Assembly (NCBI RefSeq): GCF_920987055.1 | Contig: NZ_CAKLBX010000001.1 | Location: 2,342,501 to 2,406,500 of the forward strand | DNA length: 64,000 bases | Direction of reading: 5' to 3' | Source: Novosphingobium sp. CECT 9465 | GTDB taxonomy: Bacteria; Pseudomonadota; Alphaproteobacteria; Sphingomonadales; Sphingomonadaceae | In this document: in pieces, positions 16,508-25,661 of the stretch | Numbering within the stretch: position 1 is the first letter of the stretch | How the letters are laid out: each line of letters begins with the position of its first letter | The notes under the pieces: generated by a model | What the model saw: the letters and a program-made list of their open reading frames with translations, nothing else | What the model was told of the DNA's origin: nothing | Databases searched by the model: none | Position numbers and translations under genes: made by a program

Positions 16508-19192
16508 TCAGCCGACCTTGCGCGGAACGATCATGTCGTAGTCCGTGCCGGGTACGCTCGTCGGGCGGGCCGCCACAGCGGCGATCCGTCCCGCATCGTC
16601 CAGCCTCAGCGGCTGCGAGAATTCGACGCCCATGCGATCATCCCCCGACCATCGGCAGGTTGCAGTCACCGCATGATTTTCGCCAAGTTCGACGCGGAAG
16701 ATCGTTCCGGGCGGGACATTCCACAAGCCTTCCAGCAAGGCGCCGGTCTGGCTGATGTTGCGAATCATTGCGGTGTAGCTGTGGCCGCCATGTTCGACCG
16801 TGATCTTGCGCAACATCGATTGGCGCGCCGCGCGGGCCGAACGCGGACCTTGCGCAATCGCCATCAGGCCGGTGGAAAGGCGGGCGGCTGCATTTGCGGC
16901 TGAAAGCGGACGTTCGTAGATGTAGCCCTGCACATGGCTACAGCCGAGCATGCGGACGAGATCGAGTTCGTCCAGCGTCTCGACGCCTTCCGCCGTTGTC
17001 TCCATGCCGAGCGCTTCGGCCAGGCTGACGATCGAGGCAATGATCGCGCCATTGCGACTGCCGGGCTGGGTTGCCCCGCGTACGAACGACTGGTCGATCT
17101 TGATCTTGTCGAACGGCGCTGTCTTCAGGTAGCCAAGCGAGGAATAGCCGGTCCCGAAATCATCGAGCGCCAGGCGGACTCCAATGGATTTCAAAGCCTT
17201 GAACATCTGGTCGGTGCCCTCGTCATCGTTGAGGAACACGCTTTCGGTGATTTCGAGTTCAAGCCGTTCCGCCGCGACTTGCGAACTGGCAAGGGCATTT
17301 GTCACGACCAGTGGTAGCGACGGATTGGCGAACTGCAATGGCGAAACATTGACCGCCACGCGCACATTTCCGGGCCATCTGGCCAGATCCTGGCAAGCCG
17401 TGCGCAGCGCCCATTCCCCGATCTGGGCAATCAGGCCAGTGTCTTCTGCCACCGGGATGAAGCGCGAGGGGCTGATCCAGCCCTGTTCGGGATGATTCCA
17501 GCGCAGCAGCGCCTCGAACCCTGTGATCTTCTCGGTCGCGGTCTGCACAACCGGCTGGTAATAGAGTTCCAGCCCGCCGGACGTAACCGCATCGCGCAGG
17601 TCTTCCTCCATCTTGCGGCGTTCTTCGGCATCGCTGTGAAGATCGGCGGCATAGAAGTGGTGCCGTCCGCGCCCGCCATCCTTTGCGGCATAAAGCGCAA
17701 GGTCGGCGTTGCGGATCAGGGCTTCGCTGGTCACGCCATCATCGGGCGCTATGGCAATGCCGATGGACGCGCCGATCATCACCCGGCTGCCATCGATCGA
17801 ATAGGGCTGTGACAGGCTTTCGATCACGCGCGCGGCAAGGTGGCCCAGTTGTTCACGCTCGATCTTTCCGGGCAGGATCACCTGGAATTCATCGCCGCCC
17901 AGCCTGCCGACGCGGCCCATCTTTCCGACCACGCGTTCCAGCCGCTGCGCCACGTGCTTGAGCAGCGCGTCGCCCGCCGGATGGCCGAGCGTGTCGTTGA
18001 CCTGTTTGAATCGATCGAGATCGAGCAGGAACACCGAACAGGCGCGATGATGGACCTGCGGCGCCAGCAGGATCTTCTCCAGCGTCTGCGACATGCGGAA
18101 GCGGTTCGAAAGCCCTGTCAGCGAATCGAAATGTGCAAGCCGCGACGCGTGCTCCTGCGAGCGGCGCTTTTCCGTAAGATCGGTGCCCGATCCACGAAAG
18201 CCGGTAAAGTTGTTGAACGTATCATACGTCGGCCGTCCGGTGATCGACCACCAGCGCTCTTCATCGGTGGCAGCAGCGCGCACCGCCAGTTCGCTGAAAC
18301 CGGACCGGGCAGACAAATGGAACGCAAGTGTCCGTTCGCCCTCGCCCGATTGTTCGGCCAGGTTGAACAATTCGGAAAAGGGCCGCCCTACCAGGTCTTC
18401 CACGCGGCGGCCGATCACTTCGGCGACGCGATTGGAAAGGTACGTCAACTGGCCACGGCGATCGGTTTCCCAGAACCAGCCCTGCCCGGTTTCTTCATAG
18501 TCCGAGAGAATTTCCTGCGCGCGTGTCTGCGCCCGCTGATCGCTCTCGGCCTTTTCCCGGACGACCATATCGATCCGGCGCTGGCGCAGATAGGCGGCGA
18601 ATGCGATGCACAGGCCTATTGCCAGCGCGGCATAGCCTCCGATGTGCGTGGCGACGCAGGTCACGCCCGACCAGATCGAAACTTGTGCTGCCAGAACGCC
18701 GACAAGCCGTCCCGACTGGACGACCGTGGCCAGCAGCGACATCGTGGCAACCACCGCGATGCAATGGAACCACGCCACACCCGAAACAGCACCGAACAGT
18801 CCGATCGCTGAGCCGAACAGGAACATGGGGAAAGCCACGACCAGCCCCATCAGCGCCATGCGCTGACCTGTTTCGAGATTCCGGTCCCGCTCGACCTTCA
18901 TCGCGAACGTCGAGAAATGAACCGCAAGCGCAGCAATTGCGATGATCGCCGAAGGCAGCAGCGGCGGTAGCGAAAGATCGACCATGGCAAGAAACAGCGG
19001 GGCAAGCGCCATCGGGATTGCCAGCTTCGGCCATTCCGGGGAAATGAGCAGGTTTGCCGGATCGCCGCCGAACAGGAAACTTGCACCTGCATCGGCAACT
19101 GCGGGCGCGGAAATGCGATCGCGCCTGCGCGTACGCGAAAAATCGCCGGAAACCCCGGCCTTGGGCATTACTGGATCAAACTCAACCGCCAT
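16508..19192 (-). CDS. Membrane GGDEF-EAL-PilZ cyclic-di-GMP protein
   Basis: Protein of 894 residues. A hydrophobic N-terminal region with several membrane spans (about residues 50-195) is followed by a PAS-like sensor (about 215-335), a GGDEF domain with intact GGDEF near 430, an EAL domain with intact EAL near 560 (also NVSPLQF, ITESVF, LDDFGTGYSSL), and a C-terminal PilZ domain (about 780-860, IRNISQTGALLEG). It could therefore make, degrade and bind cyclic-di-GMP; both catalytic domains look complete. The start is the ATG at 19192 rather than the TTG at 19198. It ends 24 bp from rlmN, tail to tail. Confidence 0.93.
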   Translation of the reverse strand: MAVEFDPVMPKAGVSGDFSRTRRRDRISAPAVADAGASFLFGGDPANLLISPEWPKLAIPMALAPLFLAMVDLSLPPLLPSAIIAIAALAVHFSTFAMKVERDRNLETGQRMALMGLVVAFPMFLFGSAIGLFGAVSGVAWFHCIAVVATMSLLATVVQSGRLVGVLAAQVSIWSGVTCVATHIGGYAALAIGLCIAFAAYLRQRRIDMVVREKAESDQRAQTRAQEILSDYEETGQGWFWETDRRGQLTYLSNRVAEVIGRRVEDLVGRPFSELFNLAEQSGEGERTLAFHLSARSGFSELAVRAAATDEERWWSITGRPTYDTFNNFTGFRGSGTDLTEKRRSQEHASRLAHFDSLTGLSNRFRMSQTLEKILLAPQVHHRACSVFLLDLDRFKQVNDTLGHPAGDALLKHVAQRLERVVGKMGRVGRLGGDEFQVILPGKIEREQLGHLAARVIESLSQPYSIDGSRVMIGASIGIAIAPDDGVTSEALIRNADLALYAAKDGGRGRHHFYAADLHSDAEERRKMEEDLRDAVTSGGLELYYQPVVQTATEKITGFEALLRWNHPEQGWISPSRFIPVAEDTGLIAQIGEWALRTACQDLARWPGNVRVAVNVSPLQFANPSLPLVVTNALASSQVAAERLELEITESVFLNDDEGTDQMFKALKSIGVRLALDDFGTGYSSLGYLKTAPFDKIKIDQSFVRGATQPGSRNGAIIASIVSLAEALGMETTAEGVETLDELDLVRMLGCSHVQGYIYERPLSAANAAARLSTGLMAIAQGPRSARAARQSMLRKITVEHGGHSYTAMIRNISQTGALLEGLWNVPPGTIFRVELGENHAVTATCRWSGDDRMGVEFSQPLRLDDAGRIAAVAARPTSVPGTDYDMIVPRKVG

Positions 19193-19305
19193 GGGCAAGT
19201 CTTTGCACCCGCGCGCTTTTATAAAGGGTTAAGTCCTGCACCAAAACAGGTGCTTTTGCCGCGCTTGCGAAGGTGGTAGGCACTCGCCAGGAATGCGGGG
19301 TATCG

Positions 19306-20103
19306 GTGAGTAATACAGCACAACAATCGTTGATCGGCGTCGCGGGGCGACGACTGAACGTGGCGCGTTGGAATGTCGGCGCGGATGCACATCGGCCGTT
19401 GATCATGCTTAACGGCATCGGCCTCAATCTCGAACTGCTCGGCCCGCTTGCCCGCGCCTTGCCGGAGCGCGAGGTGATCTGCTTCGACATGCCGGGCATC
19501 GGTGCCTCGCCCGATCCGATCGTGCCCTATACCATTTCGTGCATGGCGCTGACCACGGCGGCACTGCTGGACAGATTGGCAATCGAACAGGCCGATGTTC
19601 TGGGAATCAGCTGGGGCGGCGCGCTGGCCCAGCAATTCGCATTCCAGCATCGCGCCCGCACCCGAAAACTGGTGCTGGCTGCAACCACGGCAGGAGCCAC
19701 AATGGTTCCGGGCAACACCTCCGTGCTTGCCCATATGCTCGACCCGCGGGAATATACGGTTGCCCGGACGCTGCGCCGCAATCTTGCATCGGTCTATAAC
19801 GGCGGGGGCAACGCCCGCGTATCGCTCAATGCGGTGAAAGCCCCGTCTCCGCTGGGTTTTTCATACCAGTTGGCCGCATTTACCACCTGGACCAGCCTGC
19901 CGTTCCTTCCGCTCCTGTCGATGCCCGTCCTGATCATGGCTGACGAGCAGGATCAACTGGTCCCACCTGCCAATGCCCATCTGCTGCACAACGCGATTCC
20001 CGATAGCAAGCTTGAGATGTTTCATGGCGGCGGACACTTGTTCATGCTGTCACAGCGCGAGCGTTTCATAACGAAAATGCGCGCTTTCCTGGACGAAGAT
20101 TGA
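19306..20103 (+). CDS. Alpha/beta hydrolase (PHA-depolymerase-like)
   Basis: Protein of 265 residues. The alpha/beta-hydrolase core shows IMLNGIGLNLELLGPLARAL (oxyanion region), the nucleophile Ser in GISWGGALAQQ, the acid Asp in MADEQDQLVPP and His in FHGGGHLFML. This arrangement resembles intracellular poly(3-hydroxyalkanoate) depolymerases, but related hydrolases act on other esters. I place the start at GTG 19306 (GGGG seven bases upstream); an earlier GTG at 19273 adds eleven residues and has no ribosome-binding site. Confidence 0.75.
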   Translation: MSNTAQQSLIGVAGRRLNVARWNVGADAHRPLIMLNGIGLNLELLGPLARALPEREVICFDMPGIGASPDPIVPYTISCMALTTAALLDRLAIEQADVLGISWGGALAQQFAFQHRARTRKLVLAATTAGATMVPGNTSVLAHMLDPREYTVARTLRRNLASVYNGGGNARVSLNAVKAPSPLGFSYQLAAFTTWTSLPFLPLLSMPVLIMADEQDQLVPPANAHLLHNAIPDSKLEMFHGGGHLFMLSQRERFITKMRAFLDED

Positions 20104-20192
20104 CGCCCTGCCAAAAGACCGACAATTTCGCCGCTTTCCTTTTGATGTGCATGCGATAGCTTCATGGTCGGGAAACAAGCCATGGAGAGGCT

Positions 20193-21497
20193 ATGCGGCA
20201 TATCGCGATCATCGGTTCGGGTCCGGCCGGATATTACACCGCCGAAGCCGCGCAGAAGCTATGGGGCGATGACGTCCGCGTCGATATTTTCGACATGCTT
20301 CCCGTGCCTTATGGACTGATACGCACCGGCGTCGCTCCCGATCACCAATCCATAAAAGGCGTGTCGCGGCGCTATGAACAGACTGCCCTTTCCGAAAACG
20401 TCCGCTTTGTCGGCAATGTAAAGGTCGGGCAGGACATTGCAGTTGCGGAACTGCAAGGCTTCTATGACGCGGTCGTCCTTGCTACCGGCGCGCCGCGCGA
20501 CCGCCAGCTCGGCATTCCGGGCGATCATCTCGGCAATGTCCATGGCAGCGCCGCATTTGTCGGGTGGTATAACGGCCATCCCGAATTTGCCGCGCTCGAC
20601 CCGGATCTTTCCGGGCATACGGCGGTGGTTATCGGCATGGGCAATGTCGCGCTCGATGTGGCGCGGATTCTATCGAAAACCCGCGAGGAATTTGCCGGGA
20701 GCGACATTGTCGGCCACGCGCTCGAACGGCTGATGGCATCGCATATCCGCCGCATCGTGATCCTTGGGCGGCGCGGCCCTCACCAGATCATGATGACGCC
20801 CAAGGAACTGGGCGAGTTGGGCCACCTGACACGCGCGGCGCCAAGGGTCGATCCCGGTGACCTGCCCGATATTGCCGATGATGCCCTGCTCGAACCCGGC
20901 ATCCGCAAGTCGGTCACCCACTTGCGCGCATTTGCCGCGATCCCGGACAGCCAACGGGCGGACCTGCCGCTCGAAGTGGAGTTCGATTTCTTCGCGGCAC
21001 CGCGGGCTGTGCTGGGCGAAGGCAAGGTCGAGGCGCTGGAAGTGGAGCGTACCCGGATCGAGGCAGGTCGTGCTGTCGGCACCGGCCAGTTCTACGAGAT
21101 TCCCGCCAGCATGATCGTATCCTGCATCGGCTATCAGACCACGCCTATTCCCGGTGTACCTTTCGATGAACGCGCCGGACGTTTCGCCAATGATGAAGGC
21201 CGCATCCTGCCGGGGCTGTACTGCGTTGGATGGGCGCGGCGCGGGCCTTCGGGCACGATCGGCACAAATCGTCCCGATGGTTTCGCGATCATCGAGATGA
21301 TTGCCGGGGATATCGGCAGTGGCACGGGCAAAAAGGGGCGGGCCGGATTTGATGCCCTGGCGCAAGCCCGCCAGCTCGATATCGTCACCTTCCGCGACTG
21401 GAAAAAGATCGAGGAAGCCGAGGCTGCACGTGCCCGCGACGGTGCCCCGCGCGAGAAATTCGTCGATATCGCGGAAATGATCAGGGCGCGGGACTAA
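20193..21497 (+). CDS. Ferredoxin-NADP+ reductase, adrenodoxin-reductase type
   Basis: FAD/NADPH flavoprotein of 434 residues. The FAD-binding Rossmann motif is IAIIGSGPAGYYTAE at the N-terminus, LPVPYGLIRTGVAPDH follows, and the NADP-binding motif is VVIGMGNVALDVARIL. RRIVILGRRGPHQ and GWARRGPSGTIGTNRPD are characteristic of FprA/adrenodoxin reductase. It would pass electrons from NADPH to a ferredoxin, for example for P450 or iron-sulphur enzymes. GGAG lies just upstream of the ATG. Confidence 0.92.
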   Translation: MRHIAIIGSGPAGYYTAEAAQKLWGDDVRVDIFDMLPVPYGLIRTGVAPDHQSIKGVSRRYEQTALSENVRFVGNVKVGQDIAVAELQGFYDAVVLATGAPRDRQLGIPGDHLGNVHGSAAFVGWYNGHPEFAALDPDLSGHTAVVIGMGNVALDVARILSKTREEFAGSDIVGHALERLMASHIRRIVILGRRGPHQIMMTPKELGELGHLTRAAPRVDPGDLPDIADDALLEPGIRKSVTHLRAFAAIPDSQRADLPLEVEFDFFAAPRAVLGEGKVEALEVERTRIEAGRAVGTGQFYEIPASMIVSCIGYQTTPIPGVPFDERAGRFANDEGRILPGLYCVGWARRGPSGTIGTNRPDGFAIIEMIAGDIGSGTGKKGRAGFDALAQARQLDIVTFRDWKKIEEAEAARARDGAPREKFVDIAEMIRARD

Positions 21498-21498
21498 T

Positions 21499-22932
21499 TC
21501 AGGCCGCCTGTCGATAGCTCGCGTCGGCATGAGTCTCGACGCGGAATTTCGAGACGAGGGTCGAAAGGCGACTGGATTCGTTGGCAAGGCTGCGCGCGGC
21601 AGCGGTCGCTTGCTCGACCATGGCTGCATTCTGCTGAGTCATCGTGTCCATCTCGCGCACGGTTTCGCGAACCTGTCCGATGCTGGCGGCCTGTTCGCTC
21701 GCCATGCGCGCGATACTGCTGGCCAGATCGGCCACGTGCCCGACCTGATCCACGATCAGCGCAAATGTCTCGCCGGTCTGGCCGACAAGGTTGACGCCGC
21801 GCTCGACCTGATGGGAACTGGCGGTAATCAGCACCTTGATATCCCGCGCCGCATCGGCGGTTCGTTGTGCCAGAGCGCGAACTTCAGTGGCAACGACGGC
21901 AAATCCACGGCCTGCCTCCCCTGCCCGCGCCGCTTCGACCCCGGCATTGAGTGCCAGCAGATTTGTCTGGAAAGCGATGCCATCGATGACCGAGATGATC
22001 TTGCCGATCTCCTGGGCCGAACCGTGAATATCCTTCATCGCACTGACCGCTTCACCGACCACCGATCCGCCCTTCAACGCTTCGCCATGCGCCTGATGAA
22101 CCGAATCGTGCATATGTGCCGCATCATCGGCCGAATTGCGGACGGTCGAAGCCAGGGTTGTCATGGCGGCCGAGGCCTCCTCCAGGCTGGCGGCCGGCTG
22201 TTCGGTCCTGCGCGCCAGATCGTCCGACGCCTGCCGGATTTCCTTTGCCCCCACACCGACAGAAGTCGATGTGTCGGCAACAGCGGACAAGGCGTTGGAC
22301 ACCTGTCTTCGCATGCCATCGAGATGCCTTTGCAATTCGGCAAAGGCGGCAGGCAGTTCGGGTACGCTTGCGGCGAAATCGCCGTCGGCCATGGCCTGCA
22401 AGCTTGCGCTGACCTCATCGACCACGGCAATGCGGGCGGCTTCCGCTGCCTTGAAATAGGCCGAGAGCGCGATTTCCATATCAAGCAAGGCCATTTTGAT
22501 CAGCGATCCCACCGCGCGGGACTTGCGCTTGCTGCCACCCAAGCCGCCAATGCCTGAAAACATTCCCGCAATGACCTGTTCGAGCACCATGGCATAGGCC
22601 CCGATATACCAGCCAGGCTCCAGTCCGATCCGCGCGTGGACATTGCCGATCACCTCGGCACTTTCGAAATACCTGCTGTCCGCACGCCCACGGAACATTG
22701 CCGCCCAATGCTCGATCTGCTTGTCGCGGGCGTGATTCATGGCGTGGCGCGAGCCAAAGAACCGGGCGGTTTCCGGCGTGGCGGAAATCTGGTCATAAAG
22801 CTTGTCGAGCGCGGGGGGCGCATGCTTTTCCAGGGCACGGGCAATGCCGGGGAACCGATCGAAATCCTCACTGCCGATATTGAAGAACGTCAACTTCTTC
22901 GAAATCTGCCGTTCGCTATCCGTATTCTGCAT
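21499..22932 (-). CDS. Soluble globin-coupled methyl-accepting chemotaxis protein
   Basis: Protein of 477 residues without membrane segments. Residues of about 10-165 form a globin-sensor domain, with the proximal haem ligand probably His99 in GNVHARIGLEPGWYIGAY. Residues from about 210 are a coiled-coil signalling domain whose hairpin tip (317-340, IDGIAFQTNLLALNAGVEAA) contacts CheA/CheW. This is the HemAT layout, so oxygen or another gas is the likely signal, by inference. The tip has Gly where most receptors have Ala (NAGVE for NAAVE). GAGGAG precedes the ATG. It ends two bases after the reductase gene, tail to tail. No che genes are nearby. Confidence 0.9.
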   Translation of the reverse strand: MQNTDSERQISKKLTFFNIGSEDFDRFPGIARALEKHAPPALDKLYDQISATPETARFFGSRHAMNHARDKQIEHWAAMFRGRADSRYFESAEVIGNVHARIGLEPGWYIGAYAMVLEQVIAGMFSGIGGLGGSKRKSRAVGSLIKMALLDMEIALSAYFKAAEAARIAVVDEVSASLQAMADGDFAASVPELPAAFAELQRHLDGMRRQVSNALSAVADTSTSVGVGAKEIRQASDDLARRTEQPAASLEEASAAMTTLASTVRNSADDAAHMHDSVHQAHGEALKGGSVVGEAVSAMKDIHGSAQEIGKIISVIDGIAFQTNLLALNAGVEAARAGEAGRGFAVVATEVRALAQRTADAARDIKVLITASSHQVERGVNLVGQTGETFALIVDQVGHVADLASSIARMASEQAASIGQVRETVREMDTMTQQNAAMVEQATAAARSLANESSRLSTLVSKFRVETHADASYRQAA

Positions 22933-23069
22933 GTGCGGTGCTCCTCAAGCATGAGACACTCGCACCCGAACTTCAACATGGCTCTAAAGCCACGCTCGAA
23001 CGGCTACTAAACCCTGGAGAAGCACGTCGTTAACATTTTGCCCATGCCCCCCATTCAGGGACGGGCCTG

Positions 23070-24197
23070 TTACACCCGCATCGGCATCAAAACGTAGAGC
23101 GCCGCCGATTTGTCGTCCTTGCGGATCAGGGTCGGTGCGCCGGCATCGGCAAGGTGCAGTTCGACAATGTCACCGTCGATCTGGCTGAGGATATCCTTGA
23201 GATAATTGGCATTGAAGCCGATCTCGAACCCTTGCGCAGAATAATCGGCAGCGATTTCTTCCGCCGCCGTGCCGTTATCCGGGCTGGTCACCGACAGCGT
23301 GACGCGATCCTGATCGAGCGCCATCTTGACCGCACGGGTCTTTTCAGTGGCAATCGTGGCCACGCGATCGACGCCTTCGAAAAACGCGCGCGGATCAAGC
23401 CGCAGCAGCTTGTCGTTGCCGGTGGGGATCACCCGGCTGTAATCGGGGAATGTACCGTCGATCAGCTTGCTGGTCAGCACGACAGCGTTTTCGCCGCCCA
23501 GCGTGAAGCGCACCTTGCTGGCGGAAAGATCGATCAGAACCGCCGAATCCAGCACTTCTTCCAGCAGCTTGCGCAATTCGCCCACGCATTTGCGCGGTAC
23601 GATCACGTCAGGCATGCCCTCAGCGCCTTCGGGGCGGGAAATCGTGAAGCGCGCCAGGCGGTGGCCATCGGTGGCCGCCGCTTTCAACACCGGCTGCGGA
23701 TCGTCCGAAACGTGCAGGAAAATACCGTTGAGGTAATAGCGCGTTTCTTCGGTGGAGATCGCAAAGCGGGTACGATCGATCAGTTCGGCGAGTGTGCGCG
23801 CCGGAACCTCGAAGCTGTGCGGCAGGTCGCCTTCTACGATGACGGGAAAATCGTCGCGCGGCAGGGTGGGCAACTGGAACCGGCTGCGCCCGGCCTTGAC
23901 GATCATGCGGTTGTCCGCCGTCTCGATGCTGACCTGGCTGCCATCGGGCAGCTTGCGGGCGATGTCGAACAGCAGGTGCGCCGAAACCGTTATTGCACCT
24001 GCCGTTTCAACCGAAACGGCAGCCATCGATTCAATGATCTGAAGATCAAGGTCGGTCGCCATCAGACGTACGCGATTGTCGGGCGATGCTTCGATCAGCA
24101 CATTCGACAGGATCGGAATGGTATTGCGGCGTTCAACCACCGACTGGACGTGGGACAAGCAGCGCAGCAGCGTCGCGCGTTCAATCGTCGCCTTCAT
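23070..24197 (-). CDS. dnaN: DNA polymerase III beta sliding clamp
   Basis: DnaN, 375 residues, the ring-shaped processivity clamp. Family segments run along the whole length: KATIERATLLRCLSHVQSVVERRNTIPILSNV with start at 24197, DLDLQI, the TRFAIS-EETRYYLNGI block of the second domain, and the C-terminal ADKSAALYVLMPMRV, which contributes to the partner-binding cleft. It stands alone, away from dnaA, which is common in alphaproteobacteria. The 199 bases upstream to fabG hold no gene. Confidence 0.97.
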   Translation of the reverse strand: MKATIERATLLRCLSHVQSVVERRNTIPILSNVLIEASPDNRVRLMATDLDLQIIESMAAVSVETAGAITVSAHLLFDIARKLPDGSQVSIETADNRMIVKAGRSRFQLPTLPRDDFPVIVEGDLPHSFEVPARTLAELIDRTRFAISTEETRYYLNGIFLHVSDDPQPVLKAAATDGHRLARFTISRPEGAEGMPDVIVPRKCVGELRKLLEEVLDSAVLIDLSASKVRFTLGGENAVVLTSKLIDGTFPDYSRVIPTGNDKLLRLDPRAFFEGVDRVATIATEKTRAVKMALDQDRVTLSVTSPDNGTAAEEIAADYSAQGFEIGFNANYLKDILSQIDGDIVELHLADAGAPTLIRKDDKSAALYVLMPMRV

Positions 24198-24396
24198 TTC
24201 GTCTCGATCCCCCCAGGAGCGGGCAATGACGCCCTTCCCCGTGCGTTGACTGGGCCGGGGAATCGCGTCCCCGGCGTACGGTTCGGACCATCTGTCTTAA
24301 CGCGAGGGCGGAACGCGGCAAGCGCCAGTCCCGCCCTTATGGCCTAAGCTGGGGATAAAACTGCGCCAATCCGGGGGTTAGAGCCAGATATCTCCA

Positions 24397-25161
24397 TCAC
24401 GAGATCATCGCCATGCCGCCGTTGACGTGCAACGTCTGCCCGGTGACGTAGCCCGCCTCCTTCGAGGCGAGATAGGCAACCGCCGCGCCGATGTCCGAAC
24501 CTTCACCCATCCGGCCCATCGGGATGCGCGCGTTGAGCAGGTCCTTCTGGGCATCGGGCAGAACGTCGGTCATGGCTGTGCGGATAAAGCCGGGTGCCAC
24601 GCAGTTGACGGTCACGTTGCGGCTGGCCAGTTCCTGCCCCAGTGACTTTGACATGCCGACAAGGCCCGCCTTGGCCGCAGCATAGTTGATCTGGCCCGGA
24701 TTGCCGGTTGCGCCCACCACGCTGGTGATGCTCACGATGCGCCCGAACCGTGCCTTCATCATCGGCTTGGTAGCGGCACGCATCAGGCGGAAGGCGGCTT
24801 CAAGGTTGACGCGGATCACGGCGTCCCATTCCTCGTCCTTCATCCGCATCGCCAGATTGTCGCGCGTGATCCCGGCATTGTTCACCAGGATATCGAGTTT
24901 GCCCAGCGTATCGAGCGCGGCGGGAACGAGATGCTCGACCTGTCCGGTGTTCGAAAGGTCGCAGGTGATCTCGACATGGTCCTGATTGTAGGTGTCGTTC
25001 AGTTCCTCGCGAAAGGCGCGCAACTTGGCCGGGTTCGTCCCCGAAAGCGCCAGCCGCGCGCCCTGCTTCGCCAAGGAATGGCAGATCGCCGAACCGATGC
25101 CTCCGGCGGCACCCGTAACGAGCGCGGTCATCCCGCTAAGATCGAAAAGACGGTTTTCCAT
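24397..25161 (-). CDS. fabG: 3-oxoacyl-[ACP] reductase FabG
   Basis: Short-chain dehydrogenase of 254 residues that reduces 3-oxoacyl-ACP with NADPH in fatty-acid elongation. The cofactor motif is TGAAGGIGSAI, followed by LVNNAGITRDNLAMRM, the catalytic Ser in ITSVVGATGN and the Tyr/Lys pair in NYAAAKAGL. GGAG five bases before the ATG at 25161 decides the start. fabD is upstream on the same strand, but a GxxExxY cassette with inverted repeats separates the two. Confidence 0.94.
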   Translation of the reverse strand: MENRLFDLSGMTALVTGAAGGIGSAICHSLAKQGARLALSGTNPAKLRAFREELNDTYNQDHVEITCDLSNTGQVEHLVPAALDTLGKLDILVNNAGITRDNLAMRMKDEEWDAVIRVNLEAAFRLMRAATKPMMKARFGRIVSITSVVGATGNPGQINYAAAKAGLVGMSKSLGQELASRNVTVNCVAPGFIRTAMTDVLPDAQKDLLNARIPMGRMGEGSDIGAAVAYLASKEAGYVTGQTLHVNGGMAMIS

Positions 25162-25178
25162 AGTGACTCCGGCAGTTT

Positions 25179-25220
25179 GGTTCACACAAAGGCGCAAAGA
25201 AAGGGAAGGCGCGAAGAAAG
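25179..25220. repeat. Left inverted repeat of the GxxExxY cassette
   Basis: About 38 bases containing CAAAGGCGCAAAG, matching the complement of 25619-25657 at 32 of 38 positions. It fills the gap between the GxxExxY stop codon and the fabG upstream region, ending next to the stop. Confidence 0.8.
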
Positions 25221-25619
25221 TTATTGAGGGCGGTATTCGTTGACCATGCGGCGGATCCCTTCTTTCATCGTTTCACCGGAGAAATTCAGGAGCAACCCTA
25301 AAGGCTGCCGTAGCAATCTCAGGTAAGTCAGCAACTGCTTGGCATGGGCTTTACTGCCCTGATCAACCGCCTTTATTTCGAGGACAAGGCTACCCTCGAC
25401 CAGAATATCCACCTTGAACGCCGCGTCAAAGAGGTGACCGTCAAAGGTAACCGGCACGACAACCTGCCGTTCTACACGCAAGCCACGCCGCTCAAGCCTT
25501 CCGGCCAGAATGGTTTCATAAACACTCTCGAACAAGCCAGGGCCAAGTTCGCGATGAATCGCGATTGACTCATCAATCACGATTTTGGCGAAATGTTCAA
25601 TTCGCTCGCGCGGATGCAC
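25221..25619 (-). CDS. GxxExxY family protein
   Basis: Protein of 132 residues with the name-giving motif GPGLFESVYETIL (Gly, Glu, Tyr). A C-terminal part (FDAAFKVDILVEGSLVLEIKAVD followed by HAKQLLTYLRLL) has the D-x(n)-E-x-K layout of PD-(D/E)XK nuclease folds, here D..EIK. The family function is not established; a nuclease-like activity is inference. The start codon is GTG, and the AAAGG used as ribosome-binding site is part of the right inverted repeat. It sits between fabD and fabG, which are otherwise natural operon partners. Confidence 0.85.
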   Translation of the reverse strand: MHPRERIEHFAKIVIDESIAIHRELGPGLFESVYETILAGRLERRGLRVERQVVVPVTFDGHLFDAAFKVDILVEGSLVLEIKAVDQGSKAHAKQLLTYLRLLRQPLGLLLNFSGETMKEGIRRMVNEYRPQ

Positions 25620-25657
25620 CTTGGCGCCTTTCTTCTCTTTGCGCCTTTGCGCGAACC
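25619..25657. repeat. Right inverted repeat of the GxxExxY cassette
   Basis: Complement of the repeat at 25179-25220 with the same CAAAGGCGCAAAG core. It starts at the GTG codon of the GxxExxY gene and ends five bases before the fabD stop codon, so the cassette is bounded almost exactly by its two repeats. Confidence 0.8.
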
Positions 25658-25661
25658 CGGT

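Noticed and set aside
23154..24347. Rightward open frame of 397 codons opposite dnaN
   Set aside because: Antisense to a certain beta-clamp gene, with no recognisable family features.
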